This document shows, in pieces, positions 17,122 through 26,002 of a stretch of DNA of 58,967 nucleotides. The notes under the pieces are model-generated. The model did not search any database. It had not been told where the DNA came from and saw nothing but the letters and a program-made list of their open reading frames with translations. The DNA comes from CABMGO01 sp964574775 (GTDB lineage Archaea; Nanobdellota; Nanobdellia; Pacearchaeales; GW2011-AR1). Position numbers and translations under genes: made by a program. The stretch spans positions 1 through 58,967 of the forward strand of contig CAZNOS010000001.1 in the NCBI GenBank assembly GCA_964574775.1. Direction: 5' to 3'. How positions within the stretch are numbered: position 1 is the first letter of the stretch; each line of letters opens with the position of its first letter.

Positions 17122-17134
17122 GAGAGTTCAATTC
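17122..17134 (+). repeat. Copy of the tRNA-Met T-arm segment
   Basis: A 13-bp stretch here is identical to 17047-17059 in tRNA-Met (GAGAGTTCAATTC, 5' T-stem strand plus T-loop). The downstream bases do not complete a T-stem or acceptor. It may be a tRNA relic or a chance match. Confidence 0.4.
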
Positions 17135-17189
17135 ACCAACCATAACCAATCTCATAAATCTTTAAATACCCGAACATCTTTTATTTTTT

Positions 17190-17435
17190 ATGCCGGAAAC
17201 AGAATGCGCACAACCGAGAGAAACATTTGAAAGCAGAGCTGAGAAGTTTTATGGACCAATATTAATGCAAGAAGCTCGTGAAGAACACGCAAGAAATCCA
17301 ACTCGAGGTAGTTTAGTCTCTGCAATATCCAGAGTTTTAGCAAGGCGCAATAGACAAGACGACATAGATATGTATGCATTTTTAAGACAAAGACTTAATT
17401 CTTCTGTTGACGATAAAGACATAATTTATGGTTAA
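17190..17435 (+). CDS. Small hypothetical protein, 81 aa
   Basis: A hydrophilic, mainly helical 81-residue protein (MPETECAQPRETFESRAEKF at the start, SSVDDKDIIYG at the end) with no recognised domain and no membrane segment. TTTAAATA at 17161-17168 ends exactly 21 nt before the ATG, which supports a leaderless gene. The frame on the opposite strand lacks such a signal. It stands alone between tRNA-Met and a small membrane-protein gene. Confidence 0.6.
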   Translation: MPETECAQPRETFESRAEKFYGPILMQEAREEHARNPTRGSLVSAISRVLARRNRQDDIDMYAFLRQRLNSSVDDKDIIYG

Positions 17436-17497
17436 GCTATGGGTTTCATAATAACACATAACGTATAATTTATATAATCCATTGATTTTAATATTTA

Positions 17498-17752
17498 ATG
17501 GTCATAAATGAAACTGGAATTACAATAACCGATGTTGCTAGAGCAATTTACCCATTGGTTTCCGGCGACATAACTCCCCTAGTGAATATATTTAAGGCTG
17601 CGGGAATAATTATTATCATCTATATTCTCTTTTTAATTATCCAATCCATACTAAAGATAAAAGACAGAAGACGACTAAAAAGAATAGAAGAAAAATTAGA
17701 TACTCTATTAAAAGTACAAAACAAAGATAAAAAAAAGAAAACTAAATATTAA
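17498..17752 (+). CDS. Small membrane protein with cytoplasmic coiled-coil tail, 84 aa
   Basis: One long hydrophobic segment (FKAAGIIIIIYILFLIIQSI) follows a short polar N-terminus, and the tail is a Lys/Arg/Glu-rich helix (RLKRIEEKLDTLLKVQNKDK) predicted to be coiled coil. TTTATATA at 17469-17476 ends 21 nt before the ATG. It converges with the MinD-like ATPase, overlapping it by 11 bp. It could be a membrane partner or scaffold; nothing identifies a family. Confidence 0.62.
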   Translation: MVINETGITITDVARAIYPLVSGDITPLVNIFKAAGIIIIIYILFLIIQSILKIKDRRRLKRIEEKLDTLLKVQNKDKKKKTKY

Positions 17753-18545
17753 TTTGACTCTCGTATAATCTACGTCTTAATGCTTCCCTATTTTCTCCTT
17801 CCCTAGAAAACTTTTTCCCGAAAAAATTTGAAAAAAACCCTTTTTTCTCTTTCTCTCCGACTAAAGCTCTAGCTAATTTTTTTACCTCTTTAGAAACATC
17901 ATTCAAACTATCATAAATAGTAATTGGTACCTTAAAATGACTAGCCTCTAAAATCTTCTTATGATCTTTAATCCTCGCAACGACTGGCAATTCTATCATT
18001 TCTTCAATTTCGTTCAAATCAACTTCATATCGCGAATCTTTTATCTTGTTAATTATGACTCCCTCGACATTTGTCTTACTCTGCTTAGCCATCGCCGCCG
18101 CTTTAATTGAAGTATGAAGAGTAACTCTATCTGGAGTAGTTACAACAAAAATTTTATCTGCTGCCGCTATTGCTGGCAACATTTCAGAATGATGGGGTGA
18201 AGAATCAATAATAATAAAATCATATCTCGATTTATATTTTTCTAAAACTTTTTTTAATTTATATGGATCTACATCATCCTTAAAATATAACGAAGAAGGA
18301 ACAATATCCATTCCATACGCCTCGTAAATTGCTGCGTGTAATCCTTCCCTATCCCCCAAAACATCGTGCAATGTTAAATCATTCTTCATGCCCAGATAGA
18401 GCGCTATATTCGGTGCAGAAAAATTTGCATCAACCAGTAAAACTTTTTTTCCAAAGTCGTTTGCTAAAGCAGAAGCAGTTTCTAAGGCCAATGTCGTTTT
18501 TCCGACTCCACCCTTTATAGATACAAAACTAATAATTATTCCCAT
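17742..18545 (-). CDS. MinD/ParA-type P-loop ATPase
   Basis: A deviant Walker A (SIKGGVGKTTLALETASALA) at residues 8-28, the switch LLVDANFSAPN, Walker B FIIIDSSPHH and the typical VTTPDRVTLHTSIKAA mark the MinD/ParA family. The C-terminal 40 residues are basic and amphipathic (GFFSNFFGKKFSREG), as in MinD-type membrane-targeting tails. Such proteins position complexes (division, pili, archaella, chemoreceptors) by ATP-dependent membrane cycling. The A of an upstream ATG (18560) lies about 20 nt after CTTAAAAA; it opens only M-R-E-stop before the real ATG. The cargo is unknown; the many surface genes make a positioning role plausible. Confidence 0.88.
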   Translation of the reverse strand: MGIIISFVSIKGGVGKTTLALETASALANDFGKKVLLVDANFSAPNIALYLGMKNDLTLHDVLGDREGLHAAIYEAYGMDIVPSSLYFKDDVDPYKLKKVLEKYKSRYDFIIIDSSPHHSEMLPAIAAADKIFVVTTPDRVTLHTSIKAAAMAKQSKTNVEGVIINKIKDSRYEVDLNEIEEMIELPVVARIKDHKKILEASHFKVPITIYDSLNDVSKEVKKLARALVGEKEKKGFFSNFFGKKFSREGENREALRRRLYESQINI

Positions 18546-18594
18546 ATCACTCTCTCATAAATTATTAGTTAATCATTCTTTTTAAGAGTTATGT

Positions 18595-19341
18595 TTATTC
18601 AAGTAACAACAAACTCACCATCACGAGAACGCCTAAGATGAAAGTTAAAATCTGAATTAAAGACGCTGAGACCTTAGTTTCCTTATGTAATTCTGGAATC
18701 AAATCACTTCCAGCGATATAAAGAAATCCGCCAATAGCAACTCCAACAAAATACTGTTCAATGCCAACAAACCAATCGCTCAACAAAAGAGCAACGACAA
18801 CCCCAAAAATAGCAGTTAGGGCTGTAAGGAAGTTCATCAAAATAGCTCTCTTTTTTGAAAAGCCAGCATATACCAAAACACCAAAATCTCCAATCTCTTG
18901 CGGAATTTCATGCAATAAAACGGCAATCGTCGTAGCAATTCCAGCCGGAATACTAACGATATAACTCGCAGCGATAATCAATCCATCAATGAAATTATGC
19001 AAAGCGTCTCCAAATAGATTCATATACGCAAACGGATGAACATGTGTTTTCGTCATAGGCATATGACAATGTCGCCAGTGTATGACTTTTTCTAAAGAAA
19101 AAAACAAAACAATTCCAAAAATAATAGAAAGAGAAACTCCTAGCGCAATTCCACTCTCTGCAATCTCGGGCAATAGATGTATAAATGCGTCTCCAAATAA
19201 TGCTCCAGCAGAAAAGCTAATCAAATAAATTAAAATTTTCTTTAATCTTTCAGTATTAACAGAAAGCGTAACTAATCCGACAATAGCAACCAAACTAACT
19301 AAAAATACACTAATCAACGAATATAACCAAATTGAATTCAT
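18595..19341 (-). CDS. ZIP family divalent metal transporter
   Basis: About seven hydrophobic helices in 248 residues, with the ZIP signatures FGDALHNFIDGLIIAAS (helix 4) and LLHEIPQEIGDFGVLVYAG (helix 5). The His, Asn, Asp and Glu residues there line the metal path for Zn, Fe or Mn uptake. A His-rich loop (HWRHCHMPMTKTHVH) precedes helix 4 and is a likely metal sensor or trap. It lies one base downstream of the glycyl-tRNA synthetase gene, so the two are probably co-transcribed. The metal cannot be told from sequence. Confidence 0.9.
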   Translation of the reverse strand: MNSIWLYSLISVFLVSLVAIVGLVTLSVNTERLKKILIYLISFSAGALFGDAFIHLLPEIAESGIALGVSLSIIFGIVLFFSLEKVIHWRHCHMPMTKTHVHPFAYMNLFGDALHNFIDGLIIAASYIVSIPAGIATTIAVLLHEIPQEIGDFGVLVYAGFSKKRAILMNFLTALTAIFGVVVALLLSDWFVGIEQYFVGVAIGGFLYIAGSDLIPELHKETKVSASLIQILTFILGVLVMVSLLLLE

Positions 19342-19342
19342 C

Positions 19343-20824
19343 TTATTCCTTCACCCTAGTTTCAACTGGTTTTCCAAACTTCAAGACATCTTCTCCCTCA
19401 ACAATATTTCTCACAACTTCTCTTAGTTCAGAAATTTTAACACGAACTTGTTTCGTTGTATCTCTATCTCTGATAGTAACAGATTTGTCCTTAGGAGTAT
19501 CTTCATCAATTGTAATACACATTGGCGTTCCTATTTCATCATTTCTCGAATATCTTCTGCCAATAGAACCAGACTTATCATAAACAATATTCCACTCCTT
19601 TCTTAAATCAGAAACAATCTCCTTGGAAATTTTTTCATAATTCTCATCTTTCATTATCGGAAAAACTGCAGCCTTAATTGGAGCTAACCTTGCAGGCAAT
19701 TTCAAAACCACATTCTGTCTCTTATCGTCGAAATTATACGCCTTAGTTAAAATTGCTAAAAAAACCCTTTCCATTCCGAATGTCGGTTCAATAACTCTAG
19801 GTATCATCTTGTTTTTATATTTCTCGTCGAAAACTTCCATCTTTTCTCCACTTGCCTTCATGTGCTGAGTTAAATCATACTGTCCTCTATTCGCATTTCC
19901 AGCAACTTCCTTGGAACCAAATGGATATTCATAATCAATATCAAAAGTAGCTGAAGAATAATGAGACAACTCATCTTTTGTATGCTCTCTAATTTTTATT
20001 TCGTTAAGACCTAATTGCTTAAACCACAACACCTGCTCAGCCAACCAGTATGCGTGCCATTCCTCAAGCTTTCCTTTTTTAAGCATCTCACCAATTGTTG
20101 TATCTTTTAGAGTGGTTTTATCAGCCTTTTGCGTCTCTGCATCCAATAATCTCACCTCGACATTAAGCTGTTTTTTGTCCAACAAATCACACTTTTTTTC
20201 TTCTGGATTTATAAAAAATTCAAACTCTCCTATGTGAAATTCTCTACTTCTAAATAAAAAATCTCTCGGAGCAATCTCATTTCTAAAACATCTTCCGATT
20301 TGCGCAATACCGAATGGTAAATTCATTCTAGATGTTTGTTGAACATTCTTAAAATCTAAAAACATTCCCTGCGCAGTCTCACCTCTCAAATAAGCATCTG
20401 TCGCGTCGATAGCTCCGACCTTAGTTTTAAACATCAAACTAAACTCTCCTTTTATTTCGTATTCTCCATTACATTTATCACACTTAACTTTTCCAACTTC
20501 ACTCTTATCTATCTTTGTAGAAATTTTGCATTTAGGACAATAAACAGCAACGTCATTAAAATTAGCAACGTGTCCGGACGCAATCCATGTTTTTGGATGA
20601 GAAATAATAGACGCCTCCACACCAACCATGTTGTCTTTTTGATGTACAAAATAATTCCACCAATCCTTCTTTATATTATTCATTAGTTCTACTCCGAGTG
20701 GTCCCAAATCCCAGAAACCAGCAAACCCACCATAAATTTCACTAGACCTAAAAACAAATCCCTCTCTCTTGCAAAAATTAGCAAGTTCATCAATAGATAT
20801 TTTCGCACTTTCACTTTTAACCAT
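19343..20824 (-). CDS. glyS: Glycyl-tRNA synthetase (class II, archaeal/eukaryotic type)
   Basis: It charges tRNA-Gly. Family motifs are clear: FVFRSSEIYGGFAGFWDLGP near the N-terminus, CPKCKISTKIDK and KCDKCNGEYEIKGEF as a zinc ribbon in the insertion, motif 2 IGRCFRNEIAPRDFLFRSRE, and the anticodon-binding domain with GRRYSRNDEIGTPMCITID. TTTATAAA ends 21 nt before the ATG at 20824, so I prefer that to the in-frame TTG at 20845. The product is 493 residues, short for this family but with all main motifs. Confidence 0.96.
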   Translation of the reverse strand: MVKSESAKISIDELANFCKREGFVFRSSEIYGGFAGFWDLGPLGVELMNNIKKDWWNYFVHQKDNMVGVEASIISHPKTWIASGHVANFNDVAVYCPKCKISTKIDKSEVGKVKCDKCNGEYEIKGEFSLMFKTKVGAIDATDAYLRGETAQGMFLDFKNVQQTSRMNLPFGIAQIGRCFRNEIAPRDFLFRSREFHIGEFEFFINPEEKKCDLLDKKQLNVEVRLLDAETQKADKTTLKDTTIGEMLKKGKLEEWHAYWLAEQVLWFKQLGLNEIKIREHTKDELSHYSSATFDIDYEYPFGSKEVAGNANRGQYDLTQHMKASGEKMEVFDEKYKNKMIPRVIEPTFGMERVFLAILTKAYNFDDKRQNVVLKLPARLAPIKAAVFPIMKDENYEKISKEIVSDLRKEWNIVYDKSGSIGRRYSRNDEIGTPMCITIDEDTPKDKSVTIRDRDTTKQVRVKISELREVVRNIVEGEDVLKFGKPVETRVKE

Positions 20825-20866
20825 GTTTACACAATCAATCTTCAATTTATAAAGTTTTAGAAACCA

Positions 20867-22744
20867 CTAATTAATAATATTTTCTATAAACGCACTTGGC
20901 ATAAGATTGCCACCCCAAACCCAATAAGAAATATCTTCTCTCTTGCCGTCTAACAACCTTCCATTTGGAGATTTAGAACTAATTAAATCCAATGGAAAAA
21001 AAGACCCGCCATCTTTAAATGGCATCGCGTAAATACCGTCTATATTTGTTTTTCTAAATGACAATCTATCGTTGTTCTCGTAGCCAATCATTTCTGGAGA
21101 AAATCCTAATTGACGAATAGTTGGTTTCCTTTCATTACTAATAGCAAATCCATCTTTTTTTATCGCATCATAATATTCTCTATCTACGAAAAGCACAAAA
21201 TCCGCTGGATGAACCCTATACCCACTCAAATTTGATCCATTGAAAGCCCCTATACCTCCCTCATCTACTTTAGTGGTTTCCTGTGCCGACTCATACTTAA
21301 CATCAGACGCTAACCAAAATTCCGGAATTCCATTTTGTAAATTTAGAACTTTAGATCTAACCGCACCAACCGCAGATTTTGACTTCGTTTTTAACGGAGA
21401 TATTTCTTTAAATGTCACGCTTCCATCGACAACACTCTCAATATATTGCGCAGGAATCTGAAAAACACCTTCTCTCGGCCTAATAGCTGACCAATTAGAA
21501 TCAATCACGACTCCATCCTGGACATAGAGAGCCCTTTTGCCACTCAAAAATTCTCTAAATATGAGCATGTTTTTTTTCATAATAACTTGCTCCAACTCTG
21601 GAGAATGACAAGTGCCCTCATCTAACGAAAGATAGTCTTTAGTCCCCTCCTTGCTCGAAGAATATCCTGCATTATAATAATAAGTCCAATTATCTCCCAG
21701 AGATGACGCCCTGGCATGATTTTTTAGATGGGGATATTTTTTTGCTCCATAATTTATAAATTCCGGACCAGCAAATTTCAACCTCCTACTAGATGGATGA
21801 ACGACAAAAACCTCGCCACTATTGCTATATTCCTCAGCTAACATATCCTTGCTTAATTGCATTTTGAGAAAAATTTCTGGAGAACGGTATTCCAGACCAC
21901 TAAGCAAAAATGAAGCATTAGCCAAAACACCAACAACTGGCTCCCTTATTGCAGAATTAGGATCTATCTCCAAAACAAAATGATAATTTCTGTCACCATT
22001 AGCAATATTTTTTTGTCTTCTAATCGCATCATCCAATTCTTGTCTGGCCCCTGCAGCCCTTTCTCGCAATTGTGATAGTTCTGCAATCGACTTCGAACCT
22101 GCTTGCTTAATCAGATACTCAGAATAGTCTATATTTCTTTGCAAATTAGAATTATCAGCCTTAATCAGCGGAAAAACTTCTGGCTTTATTTTAAAAACAC
22201 AATATGATTCATTCTGTCCACAATCGATATTCGGAAGGATGTCAGAAAATAATCTTTGTTTAAACGCGTCTACAGAATATACAGAATATGCTCCGTTAAT
22301 TCCGACTTTCCTCTTTTCATACCCCCTAGATGTTGATACATCTGCGGCACCAAAATTATATTCCTCCACCATTCCGACTCCAACTCTCAGATCTGAATGC
22401 AAAAAATCTATAGAAGTATTTTCAGAATTTAATGCAATCGGTTTATTCTGCTCGCCCACCTTCGGAATTAATAAAATCCTCACTCCCGCTGGTTCCTGTT
22501 CTAAAACAACCTCCAATGAATCTTTTAAAACCCTTTTACCATCTAAAGAAGCTAAGTCACAGGTTGTTTTAACGCATGCAAAATCTGTCCATTTATAATC
22601 AGGATAGCGAGCTGGCGCCTCAGGGGCAACGATATCGTTTTCTAAAACCTCTCTTCCAAATGCATCCCGTTCACCAAGAGCCACGGGACAAAAAGCTAAC
22701 AAAGCAGAACTCAAAATCCCAGCAAGACTCTTTCTAAATTTCAT
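20867..22744 (-). CDS. Large secreted protein of unknown function, 625 aa
   Basis: A Sec signal peptide (FRKSLAGILSSALLAFCPVA) is followed by about 600 soluble residues without another membrane segment. There are few Cys, including CVKTTCDLAS and IDCGQNESYCVFK pairs, a helical stretch near residues 210-245 (IAELSQLRERAAGARQELDD) and Tyr/Asn-rich loops. TTTATAAA at 22766-22773 ends 21 nt before the ATG. Eleven bases around that box (TTCTAAAACTT before ATAAA) are shared with the glyS promoter. No domain is recognised; it may be a cell-surface or exported enzyme. Confidence 0.7.
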   Translation of the reverse strand: MKFRKSLAGILSSALLAFCPVALGERDAFGREVLENDIVAPEAPARYPDYKWTDFACVKTTCDLASLDGKRVLKDSLEVVLEQEPAGVRILLIPKVGEQNKPIALNSENTSIDFLHSDLRVGVGMVEEYNFGAADVSTSRGYEKRKVGINGAYSVYSVDAFKQRLFSDILPNIDCGQNESYCVFKIKPEVFPLIKADNSNLQRNIDYSEYLIKQAGSKSIAELSQLRERAAGARQELDDAIRRQKNIANGDRNYHFVLEIDPNSAIREPVVGVLANASFLLSGLEYRSPEIFLKMQLSKDMLAEEYSNSGEVFVVHPSSRRLKFAGPEFINYGAKKYPHLKNHARASSLGDNWTYYYNAGYSSSKEGTKDYLSLDEGTCHSPELEQVIMKKNMLIFREFLSGKRALYVQDGVVIDSNWSAIRPREGVFQIPAQYIESVVDGSVTFKEISPLKTKSKSAVGAVRSKVLNLQNGIPEFWLASDVKYESAQETTKVDEGGIGAFNGSNLSGYRVHPADFVLFVDREYYDAIKKDGFAISNERKPTIRQLGFSPEMIGYENNDRLSFRKTNIDGIYAMPFKDGGSFFPLDLISSKSPNGRLLDGKREDISYWVWGGNLMPSAFIENIIN

Positions 22745-22829
22745 GAAAAAAATAGATATCCATCTTTTATAAAGTTTTAGAAAATGAATTACACAAATAT
22801 ATATAAAGATTCAATTGCTCAATATTACT

Positions 22830-23066
22830 ATGAGATGGACAACATATCTCGTATTGTATTTCGGAACCGGCGGCTCATCAAAACCAACCGAAATAGTATC
22901 AAAAATAGAATCTTTAAATTTTACAAGTGCCCTAGGCCCAGTTGACTTTACATACGATTGGAATGACAAAAAACCAAATAAAGAAGAAGTTTTAATGTTG
23001 GCAAACAAAATTTCTGAAATCTTAACTGGAACAAATTGTGTATTTAACCTAGATACACACGATTAA
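22830..23066 (+). CDS. Small conserved-looking protein, 78 aa
   Basis: It starts MRWTTYLVLYFGTGGSSKPT and ends TGTNCVFNLDTHD. It reads as a compact alpha/beta protein with a beta-alpha unit and no membrane helix despite the hydrophobic first strand. TATATAAA at 22800-22807 ends 22 nt before the ATG at 22830; the in-frame TTG at 22815 is less likely. The sequence looks like a conserved family, but I cannot name one. Confidence 0.6.
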   Translation: MRWTTYLVLYFGTGGSSKPTEIVSKIESLNFTSALGPVDFTYDWNDKKPNKEEVLMLANKISEILTGTNCVFNLDTHD

Positions 23067-23082
23067 TCTACGCCAACAAATC

Positions 23083-23090
23083 TTTAAAAA
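23083..23090 (+). promoter_or_regulatory. TATA box of the tRNA-Cys region
   Basis: TTTAAAAA ends 23 nt before the tRNA-like 5' half at 23114, the same distance as the box before tRNA-Val (38685-38692). No comparable box lies 23 nt upstream of the complete tRNA-Cys. This promoter may therefore transcribe both. Confidence 0.55.
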
Positions 23091-23113
23091 CTCTTATTCG
23101 TTCAAATTTTCAT

Positions 23114-23140
23114 GCAGGTATAGCTAAGTGGTAAGATCGA
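23114..23140 (+). pseudogene. 5'-half copy of tRNA-Cys
   Basis: GCAGGTATAGC then (T)AAG(TG)GTAAG repeats the acceptor and D-arm of the complete tRNA-Cys at 23237 with a few substitutions. No anticodon arm, T-arm or matching 3' acceptor strand follows. It sits at normal distance behind a TATA box, so it is probably transcribed. Confidence 0.6.
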
Positions 23141-23203
23141 GCCATTCGCTTTGAGCAAACTAATAGCTGTCTTGTAATAAATTGCGAAATGCAAATTGCG
23201 AGT

Positions 23204-23220
23204 AAAAGGCAGCGCCTTTT
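23204..23220 (+). other. Hairpin between tRNA-Cys half and full gene
   Basis: AAAAGGC-AGC-GCCTTTT is a perfect 7-bp stem with a 3-nt loop. It may end or stabilise an RNA made from the 5'-half copy, or serve as a processing signal before tRNA-Cys. An 8-bp direct repeat AAATTGCG lies just upstream. Confidence 0.5.
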
Positions 23221-23236
23221 GTCAGCAAAAAATAAC

Positions 23237-23308
23237 GCAGGTATAGCCAAGCAGTAAGGCAAAAGGCTGCAACCCTTTGACGCGCCGGTGCAATTCCGGC
23301 TACCTGCT
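23237..23308 (+). tRNA. tRNA-Cys (GCA)
   Basis: Acceptor GCAGGTA/TACCTGC, short D-stem GCC/GGC, anticodon stem AAAGG/CCTTT with loop CTGCAAC (anticodon GCA), T-arm GCCGG/CCGGC with loop TGCAATT, and discriminator U, which is diagnostic for Cys. The T-loop has G in place of the usual T at position 55 (TGC rather than TTC). CCA is not encoded. Confidence 0.93.
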
Positions 23309-23410
23309 TTTATAATTTCAGGAATTGCGCAATTCCCGAGTTGTTTGGCTTTTAAAAAAAACTTAAACTTACTACAACTTTAAAAGAGCAGACAATGAGC
23401 AGCTACCTGC

Positions 23411-23908
23411 TTAATCTTTTTTTATCCATTCTGGAACGGGAACTTTTGTTGTAATCTCTGTATCTATAGGTATCAAAATATCTTTATTTATAACAAATGA
23501 AAATGACTTATCTATATCTAAACTGATATTCTTATTTATATCCATCTTTTTGTAAACATTAATTGTTGTATTAATAGAGATAGTCTTCTTAATAGGAACA
23601 TCAACTATTATCTCTCCGGTAGGCAAACTTACTGGAACTTTTATAACCTCATCCAAAACAAAAAAAGTATTTATTGGGACACTCTCATTAATTATAAATG
23701 AATCACTAACGGGAAAAACAATAGCTGTTCTAATTGGAATATCTACCAGCTGATTTATCTCAAAACTAAATGTTTGGTTAATGGGAATCTTAACCTCAAA
23801 CAAAGACTCCTGTAAGACCATCTGACCGTAAACGTATCCACCATACGCAACAGCTACTATAATCACCAAGAAAATTACAACCTTAAATACACTCCCAATG
23901 AAACTCAT
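23411..23908 (-). CDS. Single-span membrane-anchored beta-repeat protein
   Basis: An N-terminal helix (VVIFLVIIVAVAYGGYVYGQ) is followed by about 140 residues made almost only of alternating Ile/Val/Phe strands with Pro turns. The pattern V-P-I or I-P-I recurs about every 20 to 25 residues (VKIPINQT, VDIPIRTA, ESVPINTF, IKVPVSLP, VDVPIKKT, ILIPIDTE). This suggests an elongated extracytoplasmic beta repeat. TTTAAAAA ends 21 nt before the ATG. The function is unknown. Confidence 0.68.
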   Translation of the reverse strand: MSFIGSVFKVVIFLVIIVAVAYGGYVYGQMVLQESLFEVKIPINQTFSFEINQLVDIPIRTAIVFPVSDSFIINESVPINTFFVLDEVIKVPVSLPTGEIIVDVPIKKTISINTTINVYKKMDINKNISLDIDKSFSFVINKDILIPIDTEITTKVPVPEWIKKD

Positions 23909-23937
23909 AAAATAATAAAATAACTTTTCTTTTTAAA

Positions 23938-24858
23938 TTATTCCAAAAGCATCTTTAACAAAGCCATTCTAATAAACAACCCATTTTCTGCCTGTCTAAA
24001 ATATGAAACTCTTTTATCATTTTTCTCAATATCTAATGACAAATCAATTTCTTCAACGTGTGGCAATGGATGCATAACGATAGCATCACTTTTTATTAAA
24101 TGAAAATTATCTTTATTAATCACAAATTTGCCTTTCGCCTTCTCGTAATCTTCAACTGATATTCTCTCTTTCTGAATTCTAGTCATATAAATTACGTCAA
24201 CTTCTGACAAAAGCTTATTCAAATCGTCTTCTTCTCTAAAATTAACGTTATGTTTCTTCAAATATTCTTTTATATCCTCTCTCATTTTCAAATTTTCTGG
24301 CGAAACAAAAATTATTTCTATATTAGAAAACTTGCCCAGCAAATAACATAAAGAACGTACGGTTCTACCAGAAGCTAAATCTCCCACAAAAGCAATCTTA
24401 AAATTATCAACCCTTCCAATCTCTCTATAAATAGTATACAAATCCAACAAAGCCTGAGTGGGATGTTGCCCCTTACCATCTCCAGCGTTTATCATTGGAA
24501 TACTAATAACATCTGCCGCCCTTTTGGCAGAACCCTCTTCGTAATGTCTCATAACTATACAATCGGCATACATCGCCATAATTCTAGCAGTATCCTCCAT
24601 ACTCTCTCCCTTTACAGAAGAGGAAAATTCTTTGGCATTTTCCGTACTAATAATACTTCCACCCAATTTTTTCGTTGCAGACTCAAAACTTAATCTTGTT
24701 CTTGTACTTGGTTCATAAAATAGCGTTGCAACCACCTTACCCTTTAAAACATCAGAAAACAGCTTCGGATTTGATCGTATTTCATCCGCACTTTTAAATA
24801 AAGAAAATAAAATATCGGGAGTTAATTGCTGTGACTCAATCAAGTTTCCCAACTTCAT
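23938..24858 (-). CDS. pyrB: Aspartate carbamoyltransferase catalytic subunit
   Basis: It catalyses carbamoyl phosphate plus aspartate to carbamoyl aspartate, the committed step of pyrimidine synthesis. The carbamoyl-phosphate loop FYEPSTRTRLSFESA, HPTQALLDLYTI and the aspartate-loop motif HPLPHVEEID are all present, and 306 residues is the normal length. No pyrI regulatory subunit or other pyr gene is adjacent. TTTAAATA lies 19 nt before the ATG. An isolated pyrB in a reduced archaeon may reflect a partial pathway; this cannot be judged from one window. Confidence 0.96.
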   Translation of the reverse strand: MKLGNLIESQQLTPDILFSLFKSADEIRSNPKLFSDVLKGKVVATLFYEPSTRTRLSFESATKKLGGSIISTENAKEFSSSVKGESMEDTARIMAMYADCIVMRHYEEGSAKRAADVISIPMINAGDGKGQHPTQALLDLYTIYREIGRVDNFKIAFVGDLASGRTVRSLCYLLGKFSNIEIIFVSPENLKMREDIKEYLKKHNVNFREEDDLNKLLSEVDVIYMTRIQKERISVEDYEKAKGKFVINKDNFHLIKSDAIVMHPLPHVEEIDLSLDIEKNDKRVSYFRQAENGLFIRMALLKMLLE

Positions 24859-24965
24859 AATATATTAAATTATTTTTTATTTAAATATTTATGCAATATT
24901 GAAAATAAAAAATCAATTCACCCAAAAGCATAATTTTAAATACGATTTTTTGGTGGTATTTTTAG

Positions 24966-25040
24966 GCCCGAGTAGCTCAGCCTGGATAGAGCAGCTGCCT
25001 TCTAAGTAGCAGGTCCGGGGTTCAAATCCTCGCTCGGGCG
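24966..25040 (+). tRNA. tRNA-Arg (TCT)
   Basis: Acceptor GCCCGAG/CTCGGGC, D-stem GCTC/GAGC, anticodon stem GCTGC/GTAGC with loop CTTCTAA (anticodon TCT), T-arm CGGGG/CCTCG with TTCAAAT, and discriminator G. It reads AGA, an abundant Arg codon in this AT-rich genome. It is followed 47 bases later by the RNase Z gene, a tRNA 3'-end maturation enzyme. Confidence 0.95.
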
Positions 25041-25087
25041 TTTTATATATAATTTATAAACTATATGCCCTAGTATATAATAAGAAA

Positions 25088-25996
25088 ATGGCAGAAAAAA
25101 TACAACTCACATTTTTAGGAACAGGCTCGGCAGTACCCACAGCAAGACGAAATCACCCAGCCGTGCTTCTACAATACAAGGATGAAAATATCTTATTTGA
25201 TTGCGGAGAAGGAACTCAGAAACAATTTAGAATCGCAAAACTAAATCCATGCAAAGTCACAAGAATATTTATTTCTCACTGGCATGGCGATCACATATTC
25301 GGACTTCCTGGACTCCTGCAAACACTAATGCTAAATAATTATTCCAAAACACTTTACATCTACGGACCGAAAGGAACAAAAGATTTTATCGACCTCTACA
25401 AAAGAATGTATATTTCAAAAGGCGACGACTATAAAATCGAAACAAGAGAATTATCCAGTGGACTAGCCCTAGAAGAAAAAGAATTCAAAATAGAATGCGC
25501 CCCAATGCAACACGACGCCCCATGTCTAGCTTACTCATTCACAATAAAAGAAAAATCAAGAATTGATAAAGCTAAACTAAAAAAATTAAAACTCCCAGAA
25601 AATTCGCCACTAATTGGACAACTTGCTCAAGGCAAAACAATTGAATTTGAAAAGAAAAAAATAGACGGTAAAAAATTAATTTACACAGAACCGCAAAGAA
25701 AAATAACCTACATAATGGACACAAGAGAAAATGAAAATACTATAAAAATCGCAGAAAATTCAGATATCTTGATTTGCGAATCAACCTACTCAGCCGAGGA
25801 AGAAGAACAAGCAAAAGAATACTCCCACTTAACCTCCACGCAATCCGCAGAAATCGCAAAAAAATCAAAATCAAAACAGCTTATATTAATGCATCTTTCA
25901 CAAAGATATGAAAACCCAAAGCCGATTTTAAACGAAGCAAAAAAAGTTTTCAAGAACACGAAAGTCGCAGAAGATTTTGATAAAGTTGAGATTTAA
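25088..25996 (+). CDS. rnz: Ribonuclease Z (tRNase Z)
   Basis: Metallo-beta-lactamase-fold endonuclease that removes tRNA 3' trailers. The metal motif SHWHGDHIFGLPG carries His64, His66, Asp68 and His69, with further ligands in QHDAPC, IMDTREN and LILMHLSQRY. The Phe/Pro-rich N-terminal LTFLGTGSAVPTARRNHPA is typical. It is 302 residues, the short archaeal/bacterial form. TTTATAAA at 25053-25060 predicts a start about 6 nt before the ATG. The C-terminal VAEDFDKVEI is a normal RNase Z ending; the next gene carries a near-copy of it. Confidence 0.95.
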   Translation: MAEKIQLTFLGTGSAVPTARRNHPAVLLQYKDENILFDCGEGTQKQFRIAKLNPCKVTRIFISHWHGDHIFGLPGLLQTLMLNNYSKTLYIYGPKGTKDFIDLYKRMYISKGDDYKIETRELSSGLALEEKEFKIECAPMQHDAPCLAYSFTIKEKSRIDKAKLKKLKLPENSPLIGQLAQGKTIEFEKKKIDGKKLIYTEPQRKITYIMDTRENENTIKIAENSDILICESTYSAEEEEQAKEYSHLTSTQSAEIAKKSKSKQLILMHLSQRYENPKPILNEAKKVFKNTKVAEDFDKVEI

Positions 25997-26002
25997 AACA
26001 CA

